Positions 1 to 8,716 of a DNA stretch of 64,000 nucleotides are shown in pieces (the first letter of the stretch is position 1; each line of letters opens with the position of its first letter). This stretch comes from Symbiodinium natans (Eukaryota; Sar; Dinophyceae; Suessiales; Symbiodiniaceae), in assembly GCA_905221605.1 (NCBI GenBank), contig CAJNDS010002512.1, positions 124,001 through 188,000 on the forward strand, read 5' to 3'. The position numbers and the translations under genes were made by a program. Below the pieces are notes generated by a model. It was not told the origin of the DNA. It saw nothing but the letters and a program-made list of their open reading frames with translations, and ran no database searches.

Positions 1-105
1 GAACCCTGAACCCTGAACCCTGAACCCTGAACCCTGAACCCTGAACCCTGAAGTCTAAACCCTAAGCCCTAAGCCCTAAGCCCTAAGCCCTAAACCCTAA
101 ACTAA
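1..105. repeat. Telomere-like repeat block (CCCTGAA then CCCTAAG/CCCTAAA)
   Basis: About eight CCCTGAA units are followed by CCCTAAG and CCCTAAA units. This is the C-rich strand of the plant/dinoflagellate-type heptamer with a dominant G variant. It lies at the window edge, so its full length is unknown. The variant units suggest an interstitial or subtelomeric block rather than an active chromosome end. Confidence 0.85.
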
Positions 106-1560
106 GTGAGGGGTCGCTTCCGTCGAGCGACAGATCCCGAACGCTCGGCCGAGGGCGACCCCCCAAGCGAAAAGAGAAACGGAAAGGTGAGGGTTAAGCC
201 TCACCGTCTGTCCTGGACGGGCCAACGGACATCGGCCTATTTTACGACAACGTCAGTACTCGGCTAAGGGATGGCCGGCACCCAGACCACCTTTAAAGTA
301 CAACCCCAACCCTTTGCATGTGGAGGTGGTTCAGGGTTTTGGGTTCAGGGTTTGCCGGGCCCCAACCCCCCTCCCCCCGAAGGCGCCCTGGCCTTGGTGG
401 CTGGATTCCTGGACTAGGAGGCTGGTGAGGGGTCCAGGCAGGCGGGTTGTTAATTGGGTTTTTGACGGATTTTCGAGCCCCCTCCCGGGCAAAGCAGGGC
501 CCCCCGGGCCAAGGGCCCCCCAAGGGCCCCCGACGCCCCCAGCCCAGGGCCCCAAGCCAAGAACCCCCATTCCAAGAAAAACTCCGAAGGCAGGGCTCGG
601 CCCAAAGGCCTCTACGGGTGCCGAAGGCCCGAAAAGGGCCGAGGCTACCCCGAACCCCAGCTTAAAAGGCCCCTAAAAGAAGGGGGACCACAAGATTGCC
701 GACAATGAAAAATGCGATCTTTGAATATTGAAAACGATGGTTTTAGGCACCCCTGCCCGCAATGAAAAATGTTGTTTATTAGTACTGAAATCGATGGCTT
801 TGGGCACCCCTCCATTTCACCCCAAAAGACCAGGAAAGCCCCAGGAAGCCCCCAAATCAGCAGGCCCGAAAAGGGCCAACACCGCAAAACCCTGCGAAGG
901 CCTTCAAGCAAATAAGGGCCTCTACGGGCCCTAACGTGCCGAAGGCCCGAAAAGGGCCGAGGCTACCCCAAACCCCAGCTTAAACCCTAGCGATTGAAAT
1001 ACTCATTGGCGAAAAACAACTAATAGGTTCCCTGACCTTCAAATGAATAAAGCCTCTACGTCCGAACAAGGCCCCGAGAGATCCCAAGAGCCACCAAAAG
1101 GCTTCAAAAGGCCCGGACCCCAGGATGCCCGTACCCGCAATGAAAACTGCGATTTTTTGGTACTGAAATCGATGGTTTTTTCCTTCATTTTACACCAGGG
1201 CCAGGAAAGCCCCCAGGAAGCCCCCAAAAGGCCCCAAGAGCCACCAAAAGGCTTGAAGCCCTTAAAGAAGGGGAATCCAGGAGCAGGCACAAAGGGTTTC
1301 CCTGACCTTCAAATAAATAAGGGCCTCTACGGGCCCTGACACGCCGAAGGCCCGAAAAGGGCCGAGGCTACCCCCAACCCCAGCTTAAACCCTAACAGCG
1401 CAACTTTAAAAGCATCAACGCAAGCATCAGAGCGCAAGAAAATAAATTCCATAAACCCTAAACCCTAATAGAGTATAGTTTGGGTGGCCGGGGTGGGTTG
1501 ACGGGCAACGCGAGCGCGCGGCCCGGGGCGTTTCACACCCGAGCGCGCGCCCTCCCCTGA
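106..1560. repeat. Subtelomere-like DNA with a repeated module (three copies)
   Basis: No gene is seen. A module reading CCCGAAAAGGGCCGAGGCTA and ending in CCCCAGCTTAAA occurs near 628-667, 944-988 and 1347-1391. A second module (CGCAATGAAAA, then GTACTGAAATCGATGG, then CAGGAAAGCCCCCAGGAAGC) occurs near 760-860 and 1135-1225. The spacing is about 315-405 bp, so these are diverged tandem copies. Long open frames here come from the GC-rich repeat and look non-coding. Confidence 0.6.
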
Positions 1561-1846
1561 CACCCTAAACCCTAAACCTTAAACCCTAAACCCTAAGCAG
1601 GACTCTGATGTTTGCGGCCAGTGGGAGCCGGTCATCGGACCGGCGCCGGGGCCCTTCGTCGCGGTACACCGGGAGATCTCGGTCCGATCTGGAGATCAAA
1701 CCCAACCGCTGCTGGTCAGAGTTTAGGGTAGGGTTTAGGGTTAAGGGTTTAGGTTTAGGGTTTAGGGTTTAGGGTTTAGGGTTTAGGGTTTAGGGTTTAG
1801 GGTTTAGGGTTTAGGGTTTAGGGTTTAGGGTTTAGGGTTTAGGGTT
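1561..1846. repeat. Inverted pair of telomere-like blocks
   Basis: A short CCCTAAA block (1561-1597) is followed, about 125 bp later, by a long TTTAGGG block (about 1722-1846, roughly 17 units, nearly perfect). The two are in opposite orientation, C-strand then G-strand. The spacer 1598-1720 shows no ORF of interest. The same arrangement recurs at 24.5-24.95 kb. Confidence 0.85.
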
Positions 1847-2199
1847 GATGTAGGTTTTGGGAAAGGGTTCTTGGCTCGGGCTCTCGAAGAGGTTTAGAGG
1901 TCTCTAAGGTTAGGGCTTTAGAGGGTCGGGCTTCGAGTTTGGCCTTTTGCCGGGTTCTTGGGCGCCTTGTCTGCCTTCGTGTCCTTTTGTCTCTTTTCAT
2001 GTAGGTGGCCTTTGCCGGGTTCATGGGCTCCTTGTCTCGCTTTGTGTTCCTTTGTCTCACTTTGTCCTCCTTGTCTCCCTTTGTCTTCTCCCTTCATGGT
2101 GGCTATTGCCGCGCTCCACCATCTCCCTTTGTCTCCCTTCATGTAACTGCCTTTGTCGGGTTCTTGGGCTTTGCTTTGTTTCACTTTGTCTCCCTGTAT

Positions 2200-3300
2200 G
2201 CGGGTGGCCTTTGCTGGATTTCTGAGCTACGTGTCTCTCTTTGGCTCAAACTGGTGGCTCGGTGCAGGTTCGATCCAGTGGCTCGGTTGCCAGCTCGGTG
2301 GCTCGCACCCCCGCGCGGGGTGGCTCAGTCTGGTGACCCAATCTGGCAACCCAATCTGGTGGCTCAATCTGGTGGCTCGGTGGCTCTGTGTTCGGTTGCT
2401 CAAACTGGCAGCTCGGTGGCTGCGAGTGCGATGGCTCAATTTGGTAGCTTGGCGTCTTGCACGCGGCTCAGACCGGTCGCTCGACTCACTGCCGTTTCTC
2501 GCGCAAGCAGTGGCCCAACGCGGTGGCTCGGTTGGTCGGTTGATGGATCAATCCTCGGTGGCTCTGGCTGTGGCTCTGCGGCTTGTCCGTGGCTTGTGCT
2601 GGCTCCATCTCGTGGCTCGGTGGCTCACGATGCTCGTCCGTTCGGTGGCTCAGATGTGATGGCTCGGAGCCTCGTGGGATGCTTGGTGGCTCGACCCACT
2701 AGTGGCTCGGCCCGTTCGGTGGTGGTGATCCAAATGGCTGGTGGTTTGCCCGTTCGGTGGCTTTTTATAGTGGCTCGATTGTTGGCTCGCCTGTTCGACG
2801 GCCCAATCTGGTGGCTTGGTGGCCTGCGCTTGGTGGTTCGGTGGCTCGCCTTTTTCGTGTATCTGGTGGCTGGGCAGCTCGCGCTTGGTGGCTCAACCTG
2901 TTCGGAGGCTCAATCCGCTCTTTGGTGCCTGTTCGATGATGACTCGGTGGCTCTCAATCCGCTGGCTCGGTGGCTGAATCTGGTATCCCCGGTCGGTGGC
3001 TCAATCTTATGGCCCGCTCAGTCAATCTGCAATGGTCCCGTGGCTCGGGCTCGCCTTTTCAGTGACTCAATCCGGTGGCTCCTTCGCGTTTGAAAAGCGG
3101 GCTTGGTTGCTCGCCTGTTCGGGTGGCTCAATCCGGTAGCTCCCTGGCTCGTCTGTTCGGTGGCGCAATCTTGTGTCTCGACAGGTCGCGCTTGGTGGTT
3201 CAATCCGGGCTCGGTGGTTCAATTCGGTGGCTCGGTGGCTCGCTCGTTCGGTGGCTCAAGCCATCAGTGGCTCTCCTGCGTTTGTTTGTGGCATTTTTGC
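2200..3300. repeat. Degenerate GGTGGCTC minisatellite
   Basis: The octamer GGTGGCTC and variants (GGTGGCTCGG, GGTGGCTCAATCTGG) recur dozens of times over about 1.1 kb with irregular spacing. A long plus-strand open frame crosses it (about 2005-3093), but it is made of repeat-derived residues, begins with GTG and has no domain. It is treated as a repeat. The preceding 1850-2200 is T/C-rich (TTTGTCTCCCTT-like) with no gene. Confidence 0.65.
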
Positions 3301-4308
3301 TGGACTGTTAGGGGCCTTCGGTGGTTTACTTCCGTTTAGGTCCTAGGCTGCACTCCCAAGCTTCCGCTCGCTTGAGTTCCGAGGGTGTAGGTTTGTGATT
3401 GCTGGAATAGACTGATTTGAAGTAGTTGCAACGCCGCTACGCTGATGCGTGTCTTCTTCTCTTGTGGAAAGTTGTAAAGACCACAAGGGCAACGCAATCT
3501 AGCTTAACCCACCATGCCTCTGGCTACATGCAAGACAAGATGGTAATCAACACTGCATACTCAGATGTTGTCATGACTGTGCATGGAAAGGTTGAAAATC
3601 CCCTGGCTAGATCGTGCACTTTTCAACTACAAGTAGGCCAGCATAGTTTCAACGACTTGCAACAGCCCTGGCCCGGCTCAGAATAAGTAACTGGCAGCAT
3701 AGCATTCAGGCAGTGGTGTCGACCTTCCACCATGCGCACAAGCCGCACAATTCTGAACCCTTGTTCTAAACCTTAAACTCTCAACCCCTAAACCCTGAAG
3801 CCCATGAGCCTTTACAACAACCTTTAAAACCTGGCTCAGGTCCCTCCTCTTGATGCCAGGCGTCAGCTCCACTGTTTTGGATGTGTCTGGGCTCGTTCTT
3901 GGTTTGCTCCTTCATGTTGCAACGGCTCAGGGTTTGGAGTTCGGGGTTTTGGGGCTGCTGGGGTTGAGGGGTTTGGGGTTTCGGGTTTAGGGTTTAGGTT
4001 GCTGCTACGGTTTAGGATTCCAAGCAGCAACATCCTGGGCCTGAACAGCCTCTCACTCCATTGACGCCCCAAGGTCTTGTGCAACCATTCCTCCGCAGAT
4101 TGGCGTGGTGGCATGAGTCACTCTCTTTCTCCCCGTAGCGCATGGGGTGTGAGCCCAGTTCAAGCCTTGCTCTCGGCTTTCAAGCTATGGCAGGACAAGA
4201 AGACGAAGACATACGAAGACTTAAGCTCTCAGGTTGTGAGAGGAGGTAGGATGTAGGGGAGGGGTTGGCGCTAATGTTGCGGGTTGGGATGGGCACAGTT
4301 GCCTGTGA
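3301..4308. other. Unassigned spacer
   Basis: No gene is supported. Short telomere-like fragments (AACCCCTAAACCCTGAA near 3783; GGGTTTAGGGTTTAGG near 3983) are the only recognisable elements. An upstream exon of the F-box-like gene at 4309 should lie in or before this stretch, but I could not place it. Confidence 0.4.
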
Positions 4309-4954
4309 AGTTCGTTGCGGCAGGACCTTATGGCGTGTTCCGCAGTGTGCCGCGCGTGGCGTGATGCCCTCAAGCCCTTTGCAGATCTGCAGGCTCTCTG
4401 CTATCGCGCCTTGTGCTTTCCTAAGGGCTCCAAGGTGAAGCTCCCTTCTATCCAGGACTCTGTTCGTTCCACCGTGCTCGCTGCAAAGTCATGGAAATAC
4501 CCTCTGCTTGGTGCCAATCTTCCCATCTTCAAAAGCAACGCTTGGCCCGCTCTCATTTCAAAAGTTGAGATCTCCAGTGAGATCTACGACGAAGAAGATC
4601 GTTTTCTGGATGGGCCGACGAGCAAGCTGCTGAATAGACATGCGCCCGCTTTCTTGAACATGGCTCGGGAAGTTCTGCGTGAAGTCCCTTTGCCATGGAA
4701 AACCAAACCATGCACCCTTAGCTGCCACGAGATGGGGGAGTATCGCCTCGCTGTCTGCGAGCTCTTAGAGTCCTTTAACACCTCGAAGCAAAGCTGTGGT
4801 TGCGTTGCTTCTGAAGGTGAGCTTCTGTCACTTGACGGGTCCAGGCTCCTCCCGCTGGCAAGCGGTGCCTTGGAACCTTTACGGGCGCAGGGATTGCAGC
4901 TCCTGTCGAGTTCATATGGGAGCAGCGCCACCGTACAAGAAGCAAAAGCTCCAG
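4309..4954 (+). CDS. F-box-like protein, internal exon (partial)
   Basis: The frame opens after a TGA at 4306 and has no ATG at its edge, so this is an internal exon. Its first residues, DLMACSAVCRAWRDAL followed by LQALCYRALC, fit the C-terminal half of an F-box (the D-L-x-x-C-S-x-V-C-R-x-W core). In known F-box proteins this motif binds SKP1 and recruits substrates to an SCF ubiquitin ligase. The N-terminal half (LP..L...) is not in this frame, so it must sit in an upstream exon. The rest (about 190 residues) resembles no domain I recognise. The open frame runs to 5007. A plausible donor (CCAG|GTGCAAG) lies at 4954/4955, but its phase does not match the next candidate exon, so the junction is unresolved. 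Confidence 0.45.
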
Positions 4955-5031
4955 GTGCAAGCTGCGGGACCCCCTACTGCTCAAAGCCGAAACTAGGCCA
5001 TTCTTGAAGCTCCTTTTTTTGTGTGCTACAG

Positions 5032-5479
5032 TACACTCCTCACTAAGAAGCAGCAGAAGTTGACATCTTTAAACGAAGCCCAAGAACCGCCCAGGGAAGC
5101 TGGCTGCCCATTTTGTGCTGATTATGTCGATGGCCGGCCAGGGGCTTCGCAGCTTTCTGGATTCTTCAAGATGCTGTTTTCCGCGCGTGATGCCAGTTCC
5201 ATCATCTCCTTTCAGGTCAAGTTCGCCTTTCCAACATGCTTTGCGACATCCGAGGGTCCTGAGATCATCTCCGAATTGCGGACGCTTCTCCCGTGGTGCC
5301 AGGACACTCCTTCGGAGTGGGGCAGCGAAGAATATTTTGACAGCTTCGAACATGAGGACTTTGATTTCGACGATGCTATGGGCGAGAATGGCGACCAAAT
5401 GGTTTCGGAGGAGGAAGAGATGGAAGAAGAGGAGGAGGAGGAGGAGGGGGAGGATGAAGTCAACGGCATCCAGGAGTAG
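5032..5479 (+). CDS. Acidic C-terminal exon, probably of the upstream F-box-like gene
   Basis: An open frame follows a good acceptor (TTTTTTTGTGTGCTACAG, ending 5031) and stops at 5477-5479. It encodes about 148 residues and includes CPFCADYVDGRPG. It ends in an acidic tail with a run of about 13 Glu residues (5407-5450) followed by GEDEVNGIQE. The frame and GC-rich codon use are exon-like. Assignment to the same gene as 4309-4954 rests on strand, order and a spacing of 77 bp. A second acceptor-like site (CTCCTTTCAG at about 5216) could split it further. No domain is recognised; the acidic tail is common in nuclear proteins. Confidence 0.35.
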
Positions 5480-6164
5480 CGAGAGAGCAGTGGCGGAGAT
5501 GCAGGTTCCTTTTCAGGTTCTTCTTGAAGGCGAGCCGGATGCTACGAGGCATCGCCTCGTCGGGGGACAGTCGCCAGCCACACCAGGTGAAGAGGGGCTT
5601 CAAGCTGGACGGGCTGTGGATGGCCGTTGAAAAAAGACGAGGGGTGGGCAATGATGGTCAGCCTAAATCCCAAATCCTGAACTACAACACCAAGCCATGT
5701 CTTTGAATGAAGCCCCGAACACTGAACCGCCAGGGACCCAAAGACTCTTGAAATCCTAAATCCCTTCCTCTTGACGAACAGCCCCCAACGCCGCCTCGTG
5801 AAGACTTCCCAATCCGAGCTCCAGGCGATCTTAGAAATCTTAGAACTCCCCAAACCCGGTCGTAACAGCTGGGGGTCAGGGTGTGGGCGTGAGATGACCG
5901 GGGAAATGACCTGCGCTGGCGTTTAAACCGCACCAGAAACCCCCCAGATTTTCTAGACCCCCTAGACCCCCTAAACCCCCTAAACCCCCAAAACCCCCAA
6001 AACCCCCTAAACCCCCTAAACCCCGTAAAAACCCTCCTCCAGGCCCCTCTCGAGATTAAAACTCCTAAGCTAAGAGCCCTCAATGTAGGGTACTGTTTAC
6101 TTTGACTATATCGGCTCCTGCTTTTATGGCAACCACGACCGTGACACCCAGCACCACTACGAGT
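5480..6164. repeat. Spacer with CCCCTAAA octamer repeat
   Basis: No gene is supported. From about 5942 to 6040 there are roughly 12 units of CCCCCTAAA / CCCCCAAAA / CCCCTAGA, a telomere-like but octameric variant. Minus-strand reading of this gives an artefactual Gly-Phe-Arg repeat. The last bases (6150-6164) flank the retroelement insertion. Confidence 0.55.
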
Positions 6165-6207
6165 ATGTCTGTTCATGTTCATTGCCAACGACTGCAAGAA
6201 TTTTGGC
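6165..6207 (+). repeat. Left terminal repeat A1 of the YR retroelement
   Basis: This 43-bp sequence starts ATGTCTGTTCATGTTC and ends AAGAATTTTGGC. It is identical to 13262-13304. After 6207 the two copies diverge, so A2 is either internally deleted or A1 is only this long. Confidence 0.85.
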
Positions 6208-6211
6208 TTGG

Positions 6212-6541
6212 ATGTCGAGGGCCGTCGTAGCTACTGGGGCCACTTCCGGCCTCTCCCTCCTTTTCCATCTGGTCCGGTATCTGTCCTTGTCATCTCCGGA
6301 CTCGCCTCTTGTCCCTTCTGAACTTCCTCCTCTTGAGTCAACTTTTTGTCCTGCCCGGACCTCAGCAGAGGAGACAAGTGAGCTGAACATACATTGGCCA
6401 TCGCTGATTATAGGAGTGTGTATTGGCTTCCTGCTGATACCTTTGTGTGAAGCAATCATTACCTCACGAATCCTGCTGTTCCGCTTGGCTCTGAGACGTC
6501 TGGGATTCGAGCAGCGAGCTCCTCTGTATAGGCTCCTGTGA
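6212..6541 (+). CDS. YR retroelement ORF-a, small membrane-spanning peptide
   Basis: This encodes 109 residues from the first ATG (6212) of a frame that is open from 6182; the longer version would start at a TTG. The one striking feature is a hydrophobic segment, SLIIGVCIGFLLIPLCEAII, about two thirds along, followed by an Arg-rich C-terminus. This fits a single-pass membrane peptide. The N-terminal third has a weaker hydrophobic stretch. It is the first ORF after repeat A1 and ends 13 bp before ORF-b, so it is probably part of the same transcript. I recall short transmembrane ORFs in related dinoflagellate elements, but no function is known to me. It could also be a chance ORF, since A1 sequence overlaps the upstream open frame. 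Confidence 0.5.
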   Translation: MSRAVVATGATSGLSLLFHLVRYLSLSSPDSPLVPSELPPLESTFCPARTSAEETSELNIHWPSLIIGVCIGFLLIPLCEAIITSRILLFRLALRRLGFEQRAPLYRLL

Positions 6542-6554
6542 AAAGGGGCTTTGG

Positions 6555-7049
6555 ATGAGCGTGGGCCGGGCCGAGTTCGACCTTCTTCGTGCTGAGCTGC
6601 TTGAGTTGAAGACCGAAGTGCTCCGCCTTAGGGCCCGTGTGGCGGATCTCGAAGGCGAGTGCTTTGAAGTGGTGGAGGGCGTGGAGGCAAGACAGCCATC
6701 TTCTTCGGCGGCTGCGGTGGTTGAGGAAGTTTCTTCTGCGGTGAGCCGCGAGGAGGTGTGTCGCCGAGTGGGTGCCTACTTGAGGCGAGCTGTGAGTGGC
6801 GAGCATAGGGGCTCGTCTTCGCGTGATCTGCTACTTCAGGCATCTAGGTACTGGATCGTTGTGCAATCCTTTGAGGGCCGCAGGTTCGATCCCCCCAGGG
6901 TCTTCTGTAAGTTCGGCTCGTGCAAGCAGTTGGTGAAGAAGGGGTCTGAGTGCGGTGCGTCAGTGTTTGTGGGGCTCCCGGCCCAGTCTGACGTCTACTT
7001 GGCGCTGGAGGCGGGAGGCTTTGGAAGGCCCAGCGCCTTCGAGCAATGA
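6555..7049 (+). CDS. YR retroelement ORF-b, unknown Cys-containing protein
   Basis: This encodes 164 residues from ATG 6555. Residues 1-45 form a Leu/Glu-rich heptad pattern (LLRAELLELKTEVLRLRARV), a likely short coiled coil for oligomerisation. The C-terminal half, with RYWIVVQSFEGRRFDPPRVF then CKFGSCKQLVKKGSECG, has three cysteines and looks conserved in tone, but I recognise no family. The stop codon overlaps the start of ORF-c as ATGA (7046-7049), which suggests termination-coupled reinitiation or at least a single polycistronic RNA. A nucleic-acid or capsid-accessory role is only inference from position ahead of Gag. Confidence 0.7.
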   Translation: MSVGRAEFDLLRAELLELKTEVLRLRARVADLEGECFEVVEGVEARQPSSSAAAVVEEVSSAVSREEVCRRVGAYLRRAVSGEHRGSSSRDLLLQASRYWIVVQSFEGRRFDPPRVFCKFGSCKQLVKKGSECGASVFVGLPAQSDVYLALEAGGFGRPSAFEQ

Positions 7050-8716
7050 GTGGTGAAGAGGGCGAAGGCGAGGAGGTTGACGGCCATACCTTCTTCGTCT
7101 ACGACGGTGAAACGGCCGACGAGGAGTTCCTTGTGGGCTCCTTGGCAATCCTTGGTGAGGGCGAAGAGGTTTCTGAGACCATCGAGGTGGTTTTCGTGTG
7201 CGAGCTGGAGGGCAGGACCCTGGTAGCTGTGCCGCAGCCTGCATGGCATCGACGAGCGATCTCTCGCAAGCTCCCGCCGGGAGCCTTGGCAAAAGCTTGC
7301 GCTGTGGAGATGGCAGCGACGGCTCGCAACGAGCGATCTACAGCCCAACCTGGCATCCGCATGAAGGTGTGGCTGGGGTTCTTGGCGGAGGAGCTCGCGA
7401 ACCGCGTCTCCTTCGACGATGCAGACGAAGGCGGGGCTGTGGGGCCCTCAGTGGCGTTCCAGGACACTGCCGGCGAGTCTGGGTATCTTCCTTTCGCCCA
7501 GGCCTTGGTGGAGGTTGCGAAGGACAAGTTCCAGTTCCACACTGCCGAGAGTGGCGAGCCCCTCGCGCGCCATCAAGGTGCAAGGGAGGACAGGCTGGGT
7601 CGTCTCGAAGCTGCGGTAAGTTCCATGGCAGAGACCATCAAGGCCTTGACGAAATCCCAGCAAGTGCATCACGTGGGCGTGCGCAGTTCCCCAGCCACGA
7701 CTTCCTTGCCTGCGCGGCCCCAACAGAAGCCAAGGACCAACAGCCTCCCAGGCCTCGACCCTGGGGTGGTGCAGGCAGCCCTTGCAGCGGGTGTGGACCA
7801 CAAAGCCCTGGAGGACATGGCTTCTTTGCTGGCCGGCAACCCGGCAAGGCGGCTGCAGGAGGCACCTGTCCCTCTCGGGGGAAACCCTCTGGGAGAAAGC
7901 GATGGCGAGGCCGAGGACGCCAAGCCAAGGTGCGCCGATGCTGGATTGCTGCCGGTGGTGAGCAACGATGGCGACCCGGTGACCATGGCCTTGGTGAAGC
8001 TGACTGCGCTGGTGGAAGAGATGCAGAATCAGAAAGCAAAAAGAGGCTCAAAACTCGACCAAGCGCTAGATGGAGTGGCGTCGGTTGGCGCTGCGAGCGA
8101 TGGGGGAGGTCTGAGCTCTCGAAAGAATGCAGTGGCTCGTCGAGCTCTTCGTCTTGCTCTGAAGGAGTCGCCGGAAGAAATATTTCATGTTGTGGAGAAG
8201 TTGATGCTAGAAGACGTTCTTTCCACCACAGTCCCGCCAGGGATGCCGGCGCCTCTCCTGTCGGCTCGCGGCTGGCTGGAACACAGGTCGCGCCTGACCA
8301 ACTACCAGGCCGCAGTCCGAAACGCTTGGGGTATCGCTGGAATCCACGACTGTTTGATTCAAGGCAAGGTGCAGGAGGCTCGTGCCCGCGCCAGCTTGAT
8401 GCTGGTTCAGGCCGATCAAGTGGCATTGGACCGGGGGTCGTGGACCCTCGCGGCCGAGATCAGCCTAGAGCAGAGCCCACCATTCCACAGCTTCGCCAGC
8501 CATGCGGGGCCAGAAGTGGGAGAGCAAGTTGTGAGCCGGCTGCTGGATCCGCGCTGGACGGAGATCTTTTTGCACCACCTGCAGGACACCGAGACCTACG
8601 TGGAACGCCGTCGCAAGCTTCAGAAAGGAAAGGCGCAAGCGCACGAGGACCCGGCATCCGAGACAGGGCCGAAGCCAAAGTCAAAGGCGAAGGCCAAGGC
8701 GGCAGCCGATGCATGA
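7046..8716 (+). CDS. gag-like: YR retroelement ORF-c, Gag-like protein
   Basis: This encodes 556 residues from the ATG inside the ATGA overlap with ORF-b. The N-terminus is acidic. Near residue 185 there is a short coiled-coil stretch (LGRLEAAVSSMAETIKALTK). The middle is Ala/Gly/Pro-rich and low in structure. A globular part spans roughly residues 345-515 (from RKNAVARRALRLALKESPEE). The tail is basic (KPKSKAKAKA), suited to RNA binding. No CCHC knuckle is present. Its position directly before Pol and its size and composition fit a capsid-like Gag, although sequence homology to retroviral Gag is not visible. Its TGA overlaps the ATG of Pol (ATGA, 8713-8716). The Pol frame is also open across this region back to 7198, but that upstream part is only the shifted shadow of this ORF. 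Confidence 0.75.
   Translation: MSGEEGEGEEVDGHTFFVYDGETADEEFLVGSLAILGEGEEVSETIEVVFVCELEGRTLVAVPQPAWHRRAISRKLPPGALAKACAVEMAATARNERSTAQPGIRMKVWLGFLAEELANRVSFDDADEGGAVGPSVAFQDTAGESGYLPFAQALVEVAKDKFQFHTAESGEPLARHQGAREDRLGRLEAAVSSMAETIKALTKSQQVHHVGVRSSPATTSLPARPQQKPRTNSLPGLDPGVVQAALAAGVDHKALEDMASLLAGNPARRLQEAPVPLGGNPLGESDGEAEDAKPRCADAGLLPVVSNDGDPVTMALVKLTALVEEMQNQKAKRGSKLDQALDGVASVGAASDGGGLSSRKNAVARRALRLALKESPEEIFHVVEKLMLEDVLSTTVPPGMPAPLLSARGWLEHRSRLTNYQAAVRNAWGIAGIHDCLIQGKVQEARARASLMLVQADQVALDRGSWTLAAEISLEQSPPFHSFASHAGPEVGEQVVSRLLDPRWTEIFLHHLQDTETYVERRRKLQKGKAQAHEDPASETGPKPKSKAKAKAAADA

Noticed and set aside
2005-3093. 362-codon plus-strand open frame
   Set aside because: It begins with GTG, is composed of the GGTGGCTC repeat, and other frames are equally open. 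No domain.
5682-6197. Minus-strand frame with Gly-Phe-Arg repeats
   Set aside because: Produced by the CCCCTAAA octamer repeat.
6879-6893. tRNA T-loop-like GGTTCGATCC (also at 2269)
   Set aside because: No acceptor, D-arm or anticodon stem around either. One lies within ORF-b and the other within a minisatellite.
7198-8712. Upstream 505 codons of the long Pol frame
   Set aside because: It overlaps the Gag-like ORF out of frame and is Gly/Arg/Ser-rich without motifs. The ATGA overlap at 8713 gives a better start.
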